A stretch of 64,000 bases of DNA from contig NW_004457415.1 in assembly GCF_000313135.1 (NCBI RefSeq), forward strand, positions 25,250-89,249, given 5' to 3'. This stretch comes from Acanthamoeba castellanii str. Neff. Its lineage: Eukaryota; Discosea; Longamoebia; Acanthamoebidae. A model generated the notes under the pieces. That model was not told where the DNA came from. It made no database searches and was given only the letters and a program-made list of their open reading frames with translations. Below, in pieces: positions 21,540 through 34,195 of this stretch. The first letter of the stretch is position 1; every line of letters starts with the position of its first letter. A program made the position numbers and the translations under genes.

Positions 21540-23177
21540 TCACGGGAGGTGAAGGGCGAGGGTGTCGGCCAGCTGGTTGTAGACCCAGAGGGGCAGGCGC
21601 CGGGTGATCTCCAGGCGCATCTCCGGCTTTGGAGGCTTGCCGCCGCTGGTTGCGTCGGGCAGCCGCAGCCCCTGATGCGGGTGGCGAGGGTGGTGCGAGC
21701 AGCCGCCACTCGTCGAGCCGTCCGCTGGGCCAACCGAGGGAAGCCGGCCGTGTGACAGCGACTTGGCCCGCTTCTCCTTCCCCCCCGCCGCCTCTTCATC
21801 TTCGTCTCCTTCGTCTACGTGCGCTCCATTTTCGCGCTGGAACGGTGATGATGGTGATGCCGCTGACGATGGTGCCGATGATGAAGATGAAGATGGCGGC
21901 TGGTCGACCGGCTGGACGGTGACGATGGTCATGCCGATGGAGTTGAGCACGCTCTGGAGGAGTTGCAGGTGGGCCTCGTTCCGAAGCATCCGCTTCTCCT
22001 CGGGCTCGAGCGTGATGGGCGCGTAGAAGTCGTCGGCGGCCGTGGCGGTGGCGTCGCGGTGGGCCACCTCCTTGAGCAGGTCCACCAGGAAGCCCATCTT
22101 GAAGTGACCATCGCCCGACGTGGCCCGGCCGTGGCTGCGCGAGCGCAGGAAGTCGCGGTAGGACGACGACGGCGCCGCGGTCTTGGCCTCCTCCTCGGAC
22201 TGGGCCGCCCGGCGCTCGCGCTCGGCCTCGGCCTCGCGCTGGTGGACGACCAGGCGCTGCCGGGCGGAGGCGACGGCGAGCTTGAGGTCGTTCTTGATGG
22301 TCGACAGTGGCACCAGCTCGCCGCTGGCGTTGCGCAGGTTCGGGTGGAGCTTCATCACGAACTCCATCGCCGCCTTGAGCTCGGTCAAGCGATAGCCACC
22401 CTCTGCGAGTGTCGTGTCGTGTCGTGTCGTGTGCAAGGTAAGCACTGCGCCGCGCCGCGCCAGTTGCGTGGAGGTGCGACACCGTACCGGTCTTTGTGAT
22501 GGTCTGCTGGGGCAGGAAGTCGGAGAGCATGTCGGCGTGCGCATGAAGGTCGCTCACCTTGGCCTTGATCACCACGAACACGAACACCGGGAACTTCTCC
22601 TCAGCCCCACTGCGTGTGTCGTGCGTGTCGTGTGTCGTGCGTATCGCGTGTGTCGTGTCATGTGTTAGCAACGTAAGCCTCGACAACGCAGGTCACGGGG
22701 CGTGTGTGGAGGGCGCGAGTACATGTAGACCAGCGGGCTCCGGCCGAGAGAGGACAGATTCTGGTGGGGCTGGCTCCCCTTCTGTTTCTGCGGCGAGCAA
22801 CCCACCAGGATGTGCTTCGAACAGTCCATCAAGCACTGCAGCTTCCCCCGCAGCGTGTACTCGCCTGGCAATCCCCCGCAAACGTAGCCCCGACCGTCGC
22901 ACCGGTGAGACAAATGACGATGGCTCGACACAAAGCGTATGCGTGCGTACCGTCCACGCTGCGCAGACTTCGAATGGCGGCCAGGAACGGGTGGTGTTTG
23001 GCGATTTGCCTGCGAATCCCCAGATTATATCTGGGCGTCAGCCACCACCACTGCGCGGGAGGAAGGGTGTGTGCGTGCGTGCGCGTACAAGCTGGAGGGG
23101 ATGTCCAGCCCGGAGAGCGATCCGGTCCGCCGGTTGCGATGGCGCGCCTGGAGGGCACTCTTGGGCGACCCGTTGGC

Positions 23178-23222
<45 letters not shown>

Positions 23223-26200
23223 CCCCACACGGTATCAGCGTGGAGCTGCGCGGAATCCATAGGGCCCTGGCCCCTCGTACCTCGTCGTCGACCCACTCGC
23301 TCTCCCAGGCCATTTGGATGCCGAGGTCGCGCGGCATCACGCGCCACAGTGAGTCCAGCTTGGCCTTGAACAGGATGTCCTTCTTCCGGTTCTGTTGTGG
23401 TGCGTGCGTGCGTGCGTGCGTAGCGTACATGTGAGACCTCTGCGCAAGTCCGCGTGCAACACAACATACCTTGATACGGTAAAGCGAGAACAAGCGCGGG
23501 TAGATGCGAGAGAACACTGCCTCCTTAAGGGCCATCAGTATAAGCCTGTGCGCCCGTGCGTGTGGTGGTGAGTGGTTTCACTTAAGGTGGCGAGCGGGCG
23601 GGCGAGCGGGCGGGCGGGATAGAGTGCGAAGTGAGAGCCGTACTTGTTTCCCTCCTTCTCGCTTAGTGGTGGCTCCCATCGCGTTCTCTTGATCAGCTCT
23701 CCGTGTCCGTAGGCTGACGTGGACACCCAATTTGGTGTGGTGTTGGTGCCTGAGCACAAGGTGTAGGGGAAGGTACGGAGACGTACTGATGAACGAGGCC
23801 ACGTCGTCGACGGCCGTGGGAATGAGGTGGATCACGTCCTCCTCCGCGAAGTCGCCGTACAGCGCTTCGAACATATTTACAAAACGGGCCACGGGCTGGC
23901 CCAGCGGATGATCGTGGCTTCTGCGAGCACAAACGACGGAGGAGAAATGTTGAGTTGAGTTGAGGTGTGTCCTGCCGGCGAAGAGGTGTAGTGTTGGTGG
24001 TGGGTACCCGATGAAGGCGGCGAGGTCGGCAAAGCTGGTGAGCGTCACCGGAGACTTGGGCGTGGCATCGCTGGGGAGCATGTGTTCGCGATGAGAGGGC
24101 GGCATAGAAGAGAAGAGATGGGAGGAGTGTGAGGAATATGTGCTATGTTGTACGTTTCACGGAAAAAGCCGGTCCACTTCTGGGCGTAGACGATCAGTTC
24201 GCCTTGGCCCAACTTCTTGGCCGTCTTGAGGGTGTTCGTCAGCAGGCGCTGTGAAGATCTTGTGGAGAAGCCAGAAAAAATGTAAGATTCTGGACCCGCA
24301 AGAGTGGCGGACGACACTCATTGAACTGTGTGGTGGGATGCGTACTTGGTGGCCTGTGCGAGGCTGCCCTTCGTGTAGGTGGCCTGCGATATCTGCTCGC
24401 CCTGCCACGACCCCACCACCACGTCGCCGTTGGCGAGACACAGGCGGCCTTCTCCTCTCCGGCCGTCCTGCCACCACGTCCCTGTGAACGAACATGAATA
24501 AAGCAGCAGCAAGGGAAGAACTTAGCAGGAGGGCGCGAGGCAGCCCAACACACGATCTAGATCGCCGTAAGCGGCCTATTACCTTCGAAAACGGTCCCCT
24601 CGTTGTACTGGAAGCTGCCGTAGCCGTGGCGCTGGTTGTTCTTCCACATGCCCTGGTATCGCTCCCCGTCGGCGAACACGTACATGCCGTACCCGTTCCG
24701 CTGGTCCTTGTCAAAGGTGCCCACGTAGCGGGACCCCTCGACATAGTGCATTTCCCCCTGACGAGCCAATCGTACGAAGCAAGAGTGAGACCTAACTGGT
24801 CCACCCAACCACAACGCCAACCACCAACCGGACTGATGAGATCTCGGCTGACCACGCGTACCTCGCCTGATCGACTCACGACGTAGTCGATGGGGTGGAG
24901 CGAGGAGTTGCTCTGGGCCTGGAAAACAATCGAGCCAAAGTAGGAGTCCCCGTTCTCGTAGGTGATCTTCCCTGGACCCACTGCGCACACCGCAGGTGTG
25001 ATGTTGAAAATGTTGAAAAGAAGAAGAAATTGTCTGTCATCAAGGAACAGAACGTAGTTCTGTGAAGAAGGCGTCTGTACCAGGTTTGTCGTCGATCCAC
25101 ACGCCATCGCATTTGGATTTGTCTGGGAAAACGGTGCAGCCGGGGCCTTCTCGCTTCGCCTGCGCCCAGATGCCGTCGAAGTAGCGTCCGCTCGGCCACG
25201 TGTATCTGAGATGACGCCAGTTCGAACGAAGCCGCAACGCACGCAAACATCAGCACCAGGGCAGATCATTGCCGTCTATCACGCATTCACTGCTGCGTGA
25301 GGGTGCTGGACAGTACCGGCCATTGCCGTGTCGCATGCCTGCTTCCCAGGTCCCCTCGTATTTGTCTCCATTGCCATACCTGAGCAGCAGTGGCACGTCC
25401 AACCTTGAGTGAGTACAGCGTCACGCCGGTGGAATTCAGAGAAGTGGAACGGAGGAGACCGCCAACCTGACGGTTCCAAAGCCGTGCTTGAGTCCGCTCA
25501 CCCAGTCCCCGAGGAAGCTATCTCCCCCCGGGTCCCTCCTCCTTTCCGAATCCATGCACCTGTGCGAGCAGTCGTGTAAGCCCAACAGCACGCCTCCCAC
25601 ATCTACATGGACAATGCCCATAGAAAAGAAGAGAGTAAGCTCACCCTGCCGTGCACTACATCGCCGTTGTAGACGGAGCCTCCGGGCAGCTGGACGCACT
25701 GATGCTTCACGAATGACCACACCGTTTCCTTGGCCACCGCTTCCAACTGTGTTGGCACAAAGGGAACGCATCACACGAACACGGGCTTAGTCGAATTCGC
25801 CGGCCGTGCGGAACGAATGGGGATGGGAAGTAGGCATACGTGGCTGTCTCTTTCATCTGAGCCCAGGTGCGCGGGCAGAACCACGAGTGGGTTACCGTCC
25901 TGCTTCATGTTGGCCTTCAAGTTGCTCATCCATCTGTGCAGTGAACGGGTGATCAGCAGGGCCTACGAGAGTACACTACACCGCCGTTCGCTGCATCTCG
26001 TACCGCACAGCATTGACGTTCTCTGCTTTGCCCAAATCGCTCTCGTAGGGTGACAAGAGGACGTGCACGACAAGGACTGGCGTCTCTGCACCGAGCTTCC
26101 GCTGAATGAAGTCTGCCTCCCGCCTCATCCTGATGGCCAAGAAACAGTGCCAATCGCGATGGTGAGTACATTCACTCCACCATCACCCACTCAACTCGAA

Positions 26201-26864
26201 GGCACGAGAGGGAGCGAGGAGGGAGACAGGCGAGCTGGCAGAAGTACCTGGCCTCCTTGCGTGTGTTGCTGTCGGTCCAGTTCTGGTGCGAGAAGCAGAA
26301 CCAGACGAGGTCGAGCTTCTGGCTCTTGTCCTGGATGAACTGCAGGATGGCGTCGTTCTTGCGCCGCCGTCGCACAGTCTCCTCCAGCTCAGCGTCGCTC
26401 ACCGCAGCGTGGGGTGGTGAGGCCGCGACACCGTTCATGAGCATCTTGGAGGTTGTTGAGGCCAATCGTCGCATGGGAGATAGATACGCAGAGAGGATTC
26501 CATCGCCCGACGATTGGCCATCGATCTGGGGCTCAGTCACGTCGGCAGTGATGTCTTCGTCGTAGTCCGCGGTCATCTCCTCTTCATCGTCAATGGAAAG
26601 AAATCGCTCATCGAGGATGAAATTGAGCACCTGGCCGTGAGATTGAATTTTCTCTTCCACAATGTGCCGCCGTTGATCACTTCCCTCTGCAGCATCACCC
26701 TCTCCCACCGCTCGGCGAAGCAAATCTTCTCTTCTCAGTAGCGCCCCCAGCAGTGCATTGCAGCTCGCTTGTTCGCCCACCAGAAGCACGCGGAAGGTCT
26801 CGTATGGTGGCAGCTTCCAGCCGTACTGCTGCAGGGGCGATGAGGAGATGCTTTGGTGCAGCAT
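21540..26864 (-). CDS. PseudoGTPase-like, MORN-repeat and VPS9 domain protein
   Basis: This is a long minus-strand gene of many short exons, stop at 21540. The N-terminal exon (26864-26250) reads ETFRVLLVGEQASCNALLGA, then ILQFIQDKSQKLDLVWFCFS and, after an intron, a TPVLVVHVLLSPYESD strand. This is the layout of a P-loop GTPase, but the Walker Lys/Ser are Asn/Ala, so it is probably inactive. Roughly eight MORN repeats follow between 25720 and 24330 (for example GDKYEGTWEAGMRHGNGRY, GTFDKDQRNGYGMYVF, GMWKNNQRHGYGSFQY). The C-terminal part holds VARFVNMFEALYGDF, the KFPVFVFVVIKAKVSDLHAH strand and EGGYRLTELKAAMEFV, which match a VPS9 Rab5-family exchange domain, including the Tyr and Thr of GYxxT. 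Alsin (ALS2) is the nearest known MORN-VPS9 protein, but RCC1 and DH domains are absent. The start may be further upstream. Confidence 0.82.
23182..23220 (+). repeat. (GT)n microsatellite in an intron
   Basis: About 19 GT units without interruption lie within an intron of the VPS9 gene, so the transcript carries (AC)n. Confidence 0.9.
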
Positions 26865-27617
26865 CGTTCGAACACCCAACTCGGCGCGACACAACGCAAG
26901 ATGCGTGTCTGCTGAAGAGACAGAACCCAACTCACCGCCTGGAATTCGAAATAGGCGTGGCCAAGCAAAAAAAATACCGAAAACAGCACGAAAAGAACGA
27001 ATTGATCGAGCATGGAAAGGATGCACGAGAAGGCGCAAGAAGAACACAAAAGCAGAGCAGCGTCATTCGCCACAGTACAGCCTGTGACTGCTGCAGCGAC
27101 GCTGGTGCGAACCATAATTTTTCAAAAGGGATGAATTTCAGATTCGTACTCCCATCTGAAAAATTGGGCGAAAACACAAAAGTGCTTCAAGCCCGGTTAT
27201 TGTCAGGCGTCGGTTCGAGCAGGTAGCGGTTTGCGGGCTGAAGTGGCGTGCCAATGGCGTAGGAGCTGCGAAAAAGAGAGAGTAGAAGGCCAAGACGAGG
27301 AGAAGAAGCTGAAAGAGGACGACTTACTTTTTCTCACCGCTACCGCCGCCCGGAGACCAAAAGGAGAAGGGGAGAGTAGAAAGGACCCACAGCTTCCTTT
27401 CTTCAGAGACGCGAGAGTTGACAGGTACCTTTTCCGCCTTCAGAACTCCCTACCTTTTACAACCTCGAGGTCGAGAAGGTTTCGCCCGAATGGCAGGACG
27501 TAATGGGACGTGCCTTATTGATGAGGAAGCGTCCTAATTAGAAAACGCATCTCGAATCTGGCCGAATCTTCTAATCAGATCCCTTTTCAGATTGAACGGG
27601 TCGGCTACAAAGTGATC
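26865..27617. other. Divergent intergenic region
   Basis: These 753 bases lie between the putative start of the MORN-VPS9 gene (leftward) and the SRF-like gene (rightward). Frames here are open but AT-richer and without domains. An upstream 5' exon of the MORN-VPS9 gene could lie in 26870-27110; I could not prove one. Confidence 0.35.
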
Positions 27618-28924
27618 ATGTCGCAATCCGATGACCACGATAAGCAGGGCGGCATCGACAGGTCTCCGCAGCATCAGCAACACGGAGGACACGTCGGACA
27701 CCAGCAGGGACAGCCGCAGCAGGGCCAGGGACAGCTGCAGCCCCCACTACCACTCCATCACGCTCTGCACCATGGCATGGGTCCGCATCACGGCTACCAG
27801 CTCCAGCACCCACACTCGATGCCGCCCCACATCATGCACCATCACCACGAGATGGCCTCTGACGGCAACGTGCTCTCCAACATCCGCATCATGCCGCATC
27901 AACCGACCGCCGCCGTCATCCACCACCAGATGCCGCTCACCTCTCGGATGACCGTGACGAGCATGGAGACCGTCGAGGGCGGATCCAGCGAGGACGATGA
28001 AGATGAAGACGGCGAGTCCGGCGAGGCGCCCGCCAAGTCCGGCAAGGGAGTGGCCGGATCTAAGCCAGTCTCCAAGATCGGCAAGAAGAAGACTGGAGGA
28101 ACGGGACGTCGGAGGATCGACATCAAGTTCATCGAGAACAAGAGCAGGAGGCAAGTGACCTTCTCCAGACGCAAGCGTGGCCTCATGAAGAAGGTATCTC
28201 GCCTCTGTCCACCAGCTCCTACCAGTTCTGGCGCACAATCAGCTCAAGGCCTTATCGTCTGTTGCCCTGCACTCATCAGGCGTACGAGCTGACCACCTTG
28301 ACGGGTACGCAAGCGTTGGTGCTCATCGCGAGCGAGACCGGCCACGTGTACACCTTCGCCACGCCCAAGCTGCAGCCCGTGGTTACGCTCAGAGAGGGCA
28401 AGGAGATCATCCAGTCGTGTCTCAACGCTCCTGAGAACAACTACCCTACATCCGAGTTCATCGCCAACAGCTCCAATAGTCACGGTCAGAACGTCGGCGC
28501 CGGAGGACCCAAGCACGAGCCTCATGGTACGTAGAAGCTGCTCAGCTCAAGTCGTACACCAGTCGCTTACCTTCACGTCGTCGTCTTCTTCTACAGGCTC
28601 TCCGCAACAGATGCAGGGGCCACCGCACGGGCACCCCCACGCGCATCCGCACGCTCACTCGGAGATGCTCAACAACATGTACGGAGCGCCCGGTATGCCG
28701 CCCCACGGCCACGGACACCAGCACTATGGCCACCAGGGTCCGCTTCCCACCCACTCGATGCCTCGTATGTCTCCATCTTGCTCTTCTTCTTCTTCTTCAG
28801 CTTCTTTATGGGACGCTACGAAGGCTTCAGCGTACTGACTTGATGTACGTCTTCTCGTACAGCGTCGGGCTACCCTCCGGACATGTACATGAACTCTGGC
28901 CCGCCGCCCATGGGTGGCTACTAG
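27618..28924 (+). CDS. SRF-type MADS-box transcription factor
   Basis: Four exons (27618-28193, 28280-28526, 28597-28764, 28863-28924) total 1053 nt and encode 350 residues. The MADS box (about residues 163-220) reads GRRRIDIKFIENKSRRQVTF, then SRRKRGLMKK across the intron to AYELTTLTGTQALVLIASET and GHVYTFATPKLQPVV. This matches the SRF/MCM1 class nearly residue for residue, including the SAM-part GKEIIQSCLN. Flanks are Gln/His/Pro-rich low-complexity activation-like regions; an acidic SSEDDEDEDGES run precedes the box. ATG at 27618 begins MSQSDDHDKQ; a GTG six bases earlier is not a plausible start. It should bind CArG-box DNA as a dimer in the nucleus. Confidence 0.95.
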
Positions 28925-29467
28925 AGGCGTAGAAGGAGAGGCGATAATCTGGTGGAGAGAGCTTCATCACTTATCTTATTAGCACGAGACCTTCATCTCC
29001 TTTCACCGCCATCAGCGCTCGAGCATCATGCCCTCCTTCTCCTGGCCTGCACAACTCTTGTACATGCACCCTCTGCCAAGAACACTCCTTTACCACACGT
29101 CGTTCATCCTGCGTATCAGGCCAAGAGAGCTGGCATCACTTTTGATGTTGTCATGACCTTCGTCTTCTCGAAGCATCGTGTCTGCTTTGGTGCCAAAGTC
29201 AATGGCACTTGAGCGGAAGTGGCGGATTGGGTGGGTTCCTCGAAATTCGGAGGAGCTCGACATGAAGAGGTCAGGCTCCCGTCGTCTTTTTCGATCTATT
29301 TCCTGTTCAGCTCAACCTGCAAGGTGAGTACGACCTCCAAGCAACCACAACACACATCTCTCTACAGGCCACTGCAAATCGAGGTACGAGTGCGGGCGCG
29401 CAAGAGTGAGATCCCTGGACCATTCATTCAATCCATTTACTTTCATTCCTTTATAAATTTAGAGACA
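28925..29467. other. Intergenic between two rightward genes
   Basis: These 543 bases contain the 3' end of the MADS gene and the promoter and leader of the GRAM gene. A TATAAA at 29451-29456 sits only about a dozen bases before the GRAM ATG, so it is either a very close TATA element or chance. Splice-like GT/AG signals near 29323 suggest a leader intron is possible. Confidence 0.35.
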
Positions 29468-32252
29468 ATGAGCACGAGAAAGGGGAGCCCCAAGATCAGC
29501 GCCTTCCAGGACAACTTCAAGAACAAGAAGTTGCACGCCACCTTCAAGCTGCCCGATGGCGATAACTTCATTCGCGGTACGGCCCCGAGATTAGATTGCC
29601 AATAATCTTCGATTTCTCAATTTTCTTAAAATTTGATTGGCGAATGTGCCGGTGCAGATTTCCCGTGCGCGTTTACGGAGACTGAAGAGGGCCTAGGCGA
29701 CGTGAATGGACGCATGTTTGTGACCTCGGGCCACCTTTGTTTCGATGCCAACTCCATGGGCAAGAAGATTCAGGTTCGCTTGGCACCTGCGCAGCTGCAG
29801 CTGTGGGCGCCCGCGCTTGTGCTCACTCTATCGCCTCTCTCTGTGTGTGTGCAGAAAATCCTCCCGTGGACCGACATCAAGGCCCTCAACACCACCAACG
29901 ACGAGCAGCTCCTCGTCACCGTCGGCGATGAGCAGGTGCGACCCCCCTGTGTGTGTGTGTGCGGCGCGGTGCCGCGTGCCGCACGCAGGACCCAACTCAC
30001 CATGGCTGCGCGTGCGCGTCGGTTCTGCTGCACAGCTGGCGTTCCCCAAGTTTGGAGCGCGCCTCGAGGAGGCCTTCGAGTGCATCAAGGAGCAGTGGGA
30101 GCAGCCTCACGACCAGGAGGAGACCGAGAACGGTGGCGCCTCCGAGGAGGCCGATGCCAGTGCCGATGCCAATGACGCCAACGCCGCGGCGCCGGCCGGC
30201 GAGGCCGAGACCGTCAACCAGGCCTCCGGCGAAGCCGAGGGTGAAGACCACCACGACGACCACGACGAGCACCACGACGAGCACGACGGCGAGAAGAAGG
30301 GCAGCCGCCGCTCCCGCAGGCGACGAAAGAACCGCGGCAAGAAGGGACCGCACGGCGACGAGCACCACGACGACCACGAGGCCGCCGCCGCTCATAAGAA
30401 GGCCGAAGAGGAGGCCGCCCTGAAGAAGAAGCAGGAGGAGGAGGAGGCCGAGAAGAAGAAAAAGGAGGACGAAGAGGCCGCCGCGCAGAAGAAGGCCGAA
30501 GAGGAGGCCGAAGCCGAGAGGAAGAGGCAGCAGCAGGAAGAGGAGGAGGCCGAGAAGAAGCGGAAGGAAGAGGAGGAGGCCGCCGCCGCGCAGAAGAAGG
30601 CCGAAGAGGAGGCCGAAGCCGAGAGGAGGAGGCAGCAGCAGCAGGAAGAGGAGGAGGCCGCTGCCGCCGCGCAGAAGAAGGCCGAGGAGGAGGCCGAGGC
30701 CGAGAGGAAGAGGCAGGAGGAGGAGGAGGCCGAGAGGAAGCGTAAGCAGGCCGAGGCGGAGGCGGCCGAGGCCGAGCGGGTGGAGAAGGAGCGGAGGGAG
30801 GCCGAAGAGGCGGAGAGGAAGAGGCGCGAGGAGGAGGCGGCCGAGGCCGAGCGGCAGAGGCTGGAGGCCGAGCGGCTCGAGAAGGAGCGCCAGGAGGCCG
30901 AGGAGCGGGCCAAGCGGGAGGAGGAGGAGCGGCTGCGGCTCGAGGAGGAGGAGCGCCAGCGCCAGGCCGAGCTCGAGCGCCAGCAGCGCGAGGCCGAGGA
31001 GAAGCTGCGCCAGGAGGAGGAGGCCCGCAAGGCCCGCGAGGAGGCCGAGCGAGTGCGCCAGGAGGCGGAGGAGCAGGCGAGGCGCGAGGAGGAGGAGCGG
31101 CTCAAGCGCGAAGAGGAGGAGCGGAAGAGGCGCGAGGAGGAGGAGCGCGCGCGGGCCGAGGAGGCCGAGAAGAAGCGGCGCGAGGAGGAGGAGACCGAGC
31201 GCAAGCGGGTGGAGGAGGAGCGCGTGCGGGCCGAGGAGGAGGCGAAGAGGCACGAGGAGGAGCAGCAGAAGAGGATCGAGGAGGAGCAGCGCGCCAAGGC
31301 CGAGGCCGAGGAGCGCGCGCGGAGGGAGGAGGAGGAGCGCCTGGCGCGCGAGGCCGAGGAGGAGAGGAGGCGCGAGGAGGAGGAGCGCGCGCGGGCCGAA
31401 GAAGAGCAGCGCGTCAAGGCTGAGGCCGAGGAGCGGGCGCGCAAGGAGCTCGAGGAGCGGCTCGCGCACGAGGAGGAGGAGCGGCGGAAGCGCGACGAGG
31501 CGGAGCGCGCGCGGGCCGAGGAGGAGCAGCGGGTGAAGGCCGAGGCCGAGGAGCGCGAGAGGCGCGCAAAGGAGGAGCTGCTGGCGCGCGAGGCCGAGGA
31601 GGAGCGCAAGCGCGACGAAGCGGAGAGGCAGCGGCTCGAGGAGGAGCAGCTAGCGCGCCAGGCCGCGGAGGAGCGCGAGAGGCGCGAGAAGGAGGAGCAG
31701 CTGGTGCGCGAGGCCGAGGAAAGGCGCAAGCGCGAGGAGGAGGAGAAGGAGCGGCAGGAGGAGGAGGCGCGGGTGAAGCAGGAGCAGGAGGAGCGCGAGC
31801 GGCGCGAGGCCGAGCTCAAGCGCGAGGAGGCCGAGGAGAAGCAGAGGCGCGCCGAGGAGCAGGCCGAGCTCGAGGCACAGAAGCAGGCCGAGATCGAGGC
31901 CGAGGCCGCCCGCGCCGTCGAGCGTGCGCGCCAGATCGAGATCGAGGCTGAGGTCGTGCAGGTGCAGGTCACCACTGCGACCACGATCGCCACGACCGCT
32001 ACCAGCACGCCGCGCAGCGTCCCCTCCAGCACCGTGGTATGCGATGCCTCAGTTTTTCTGTCGTGCGTGTTGTGTGTAGTGGCAATCTCGGTTACAGGCG
32101 AGGTGTCTCATTAATCTCACATCACCCAATCCCACTAGGAGGAGGCCGGTGGCGCGTGGAACACGTGGGTGGGCGTGGCGGCCGCCGTTGGCGTGGTGGC
32201 TGCCGCCGCCGTCGCGGCCGCCATCTTCATGCGGAACCCCCGCCAGAAGTAA
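29468..32252 (+). CDS. Tail-anchored GRAM-domain protein with a very long ER/K helix
   Basis: Five exons (29468-29576, 29658-29773, 29855-29935, 30036-32036, 32139-32252) total 2421 nt and encode 806 residues. Residues about 20-115 are a GRAM domain: FKLPDGDNFIRDFPCAFTET, GRMFVTSGHLCFDANSMGKK, KILPWTDIKALN. Then come an acidic/His-rich linker, a basic patch (SRRSRRRRKNRGKKG) and roughly 500 residues made almost only of Glu, Arg, Lys, Ala and Gln, with EEEERxRxE periodicity. Such ER/K sequence is known to form stable single alpha helices. The last exon supplies one hydrophobic segment (VGVAAAVGVVAAAAVAAAIF) and a short basic end RNPRQK: a C-terminal tail anchor. Both retention and removal of a possible last intron give Lys-stop. 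Function is inferred as membrane-contact or membrane-spacing. Confidence 0.88.
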
Positions 32253-32429
32253 GTTGCTTAGTTTTACCACATCTTTTTTGGACTCGTTTTTGGTCATTTT
32301 CGTGGGGTGTAGTACAACAACAACAATGTTTGCTTCTTTGGCTTGTAACAGGTGAAAGAAAATAAAGCACACACATGCTAGCAGTATTACAGGAAACAAG
32401 GCCTCTTTTCTGGCCACAAAGTGGGTGCC

Positions 32430-34159
32430 TTACTTCCTTCCCTTCTTGTCCTTCTTGCTCTTCTTCTTGTCCTTCCTCCTTGCGTCCGATCCGTCGTCCA
32501 AATCGTCCTCCCTATTCAGAGATGAGTACCGAGCGCTGAGTGCAAGAAATAAGGTTGGGGGGGGGCTTGTGGGCGCGTACGTGAGGATGACCTGGTGGTA
32601 GACGGACTGAACGGGTGCGGCGTGGGCCTTGAGCATGGTCGAGAAGGGGGACCCGGAGAGTGGGTGCTGCACACGCGCGCACGATTCGATTACACACAGG
32701 TTCGCTCTCGTCTCTTTGTGGGGGGGAGGGGTAGGTGCGCCTACCTCGAGACCGAGCTCGTCCTTGTTGGACTTGATGAGGGAGGTCAGCGACTTGTACT
32801 CGGTCTTACCCAGCACAAAGCCCAGCCCAGCCCTGGTGGCAGCCGCGCAACAGCGCACGAAGAGAGTGAGTAGGTCTTGAGGGGGAATAAGGCAGGCGCT
32901 GTACGCAGGGGTGGTACGTACTTGTGCTGGATGCGGTAGTGTTTGATGGCGGGCTCGCCGTCCTGAAGGACGGTGAGGGCCATGAATCCGGGCGCTTCTG
33001 CGCTGTAACGGATCAAGTAGGTGCCCTGTACATCACACGCGCGGGGAGAGTGGTGAGTTACGCCCGCACACGGGCGTGTCATATAGGAATCATATGATGA
33101 GGGCGTCTAAAAGGCCGAGCAGCTCAGATCTTGGTGGTAGAAAGAATCGTCACGAGAAATCGGACAAGTAGCAATTAAAGGTGTTCGTCACGGCCGTGCA
33201 CTCGAGGAAAATAGAGAAGGGAGGGGGGGGGGAAGGCGGCGCGGCGCACCTCTTTCTTGCCCACGAGGAATTGGGTGGCCTGGTCCTTGGTGATATCGCC
33301 CCAGAAACCCCTGACGCACGCACGCACGCACGCAACACAGGTATAGATGTCAGCACAGCGCGGCGCAATAAAGAACGAAGCTCGTGGGCGCGTGATGGAG
33401 GGAGGGCGGTACTTGATGGAGATGGTCTTGGTGGTGTTGTCGATGAAGCTCGAGTCCAGCGTGAAGGGACCGAACCACTCGAGCACCTTGCTGAACCACT
33501 CGATCGTCACCGCATCGTCCCGCGCTGCGATCGCAGATGGGTTGGGTCAGCCACGCTAAAAGCAACGCAGCGCAGGTGGGTGGGTGTGGCTTGAGGGTAC
33601 CGAGGGCCAGTTTGAGGGCCTTGACGGGCAGTTGCTCGTCGAAGGGCAGCGAGTCTTCGAACGCGTAATTACAGAACTGGAAGAGCTCCCTCGCGAACAG
33701 CTTCCACGGGACCACCTGCGTGTCGTGTCGCGTCGCGTCGTTGGTCGTGTCGTGTCGTGTCGTGTCAGCGAGAGACAGGCAATGCGAGTGGTGGTGCTTG
33801 CTGCTGCGCACCTCAAGGATCTCGTCATCCTTCTTGAAGGACTTCTTCCAGAAGGCGCGTCCATGCGCGTTGGTCTCGCTAATGCTCACGTCAACGATCA
33901 CTGCCCGTGTGTGTGTGCGGTGTGTGTGTGTGTGCTTTGCTCAGCATGCGGCGCGTGGCACCGGTGCAATGGATGGAAGGGATACCATCGTCGTCGAGGG
34001 CGTGCGAGTCCAAGATCTGCTGGAACGTGGGACGCTTCTCGGGATCGTACTCGAGGCACTGCTTGATCAGCTTCGCCAGCTGCGGAGGGCACCTGGGCGG
34101 AATGGCCGGCCGCTTGCCGTCAATCACCACGTGCTGGTACACCTCTGCAGAGGTGCGGC

Positions 34160-34195
<36 letters not shown>

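Noticed and set aside
23025..23228. Repeats of the GT type considered as a CRISPR-like array
   Set aside because: It is a simple (GT)n microsatellite inside a eukaryotic intron, with no spacers.
30107..32032. Very long minus-strand open frames opposite the GRAM gene (Leu-rich and Ser-rich)
   Set aside because: They are the complement of the Glu/Arg/Lys helix (GAG and GCG codons give CTC and CGC). The plus strand has the GRAM domain, introns and TM.
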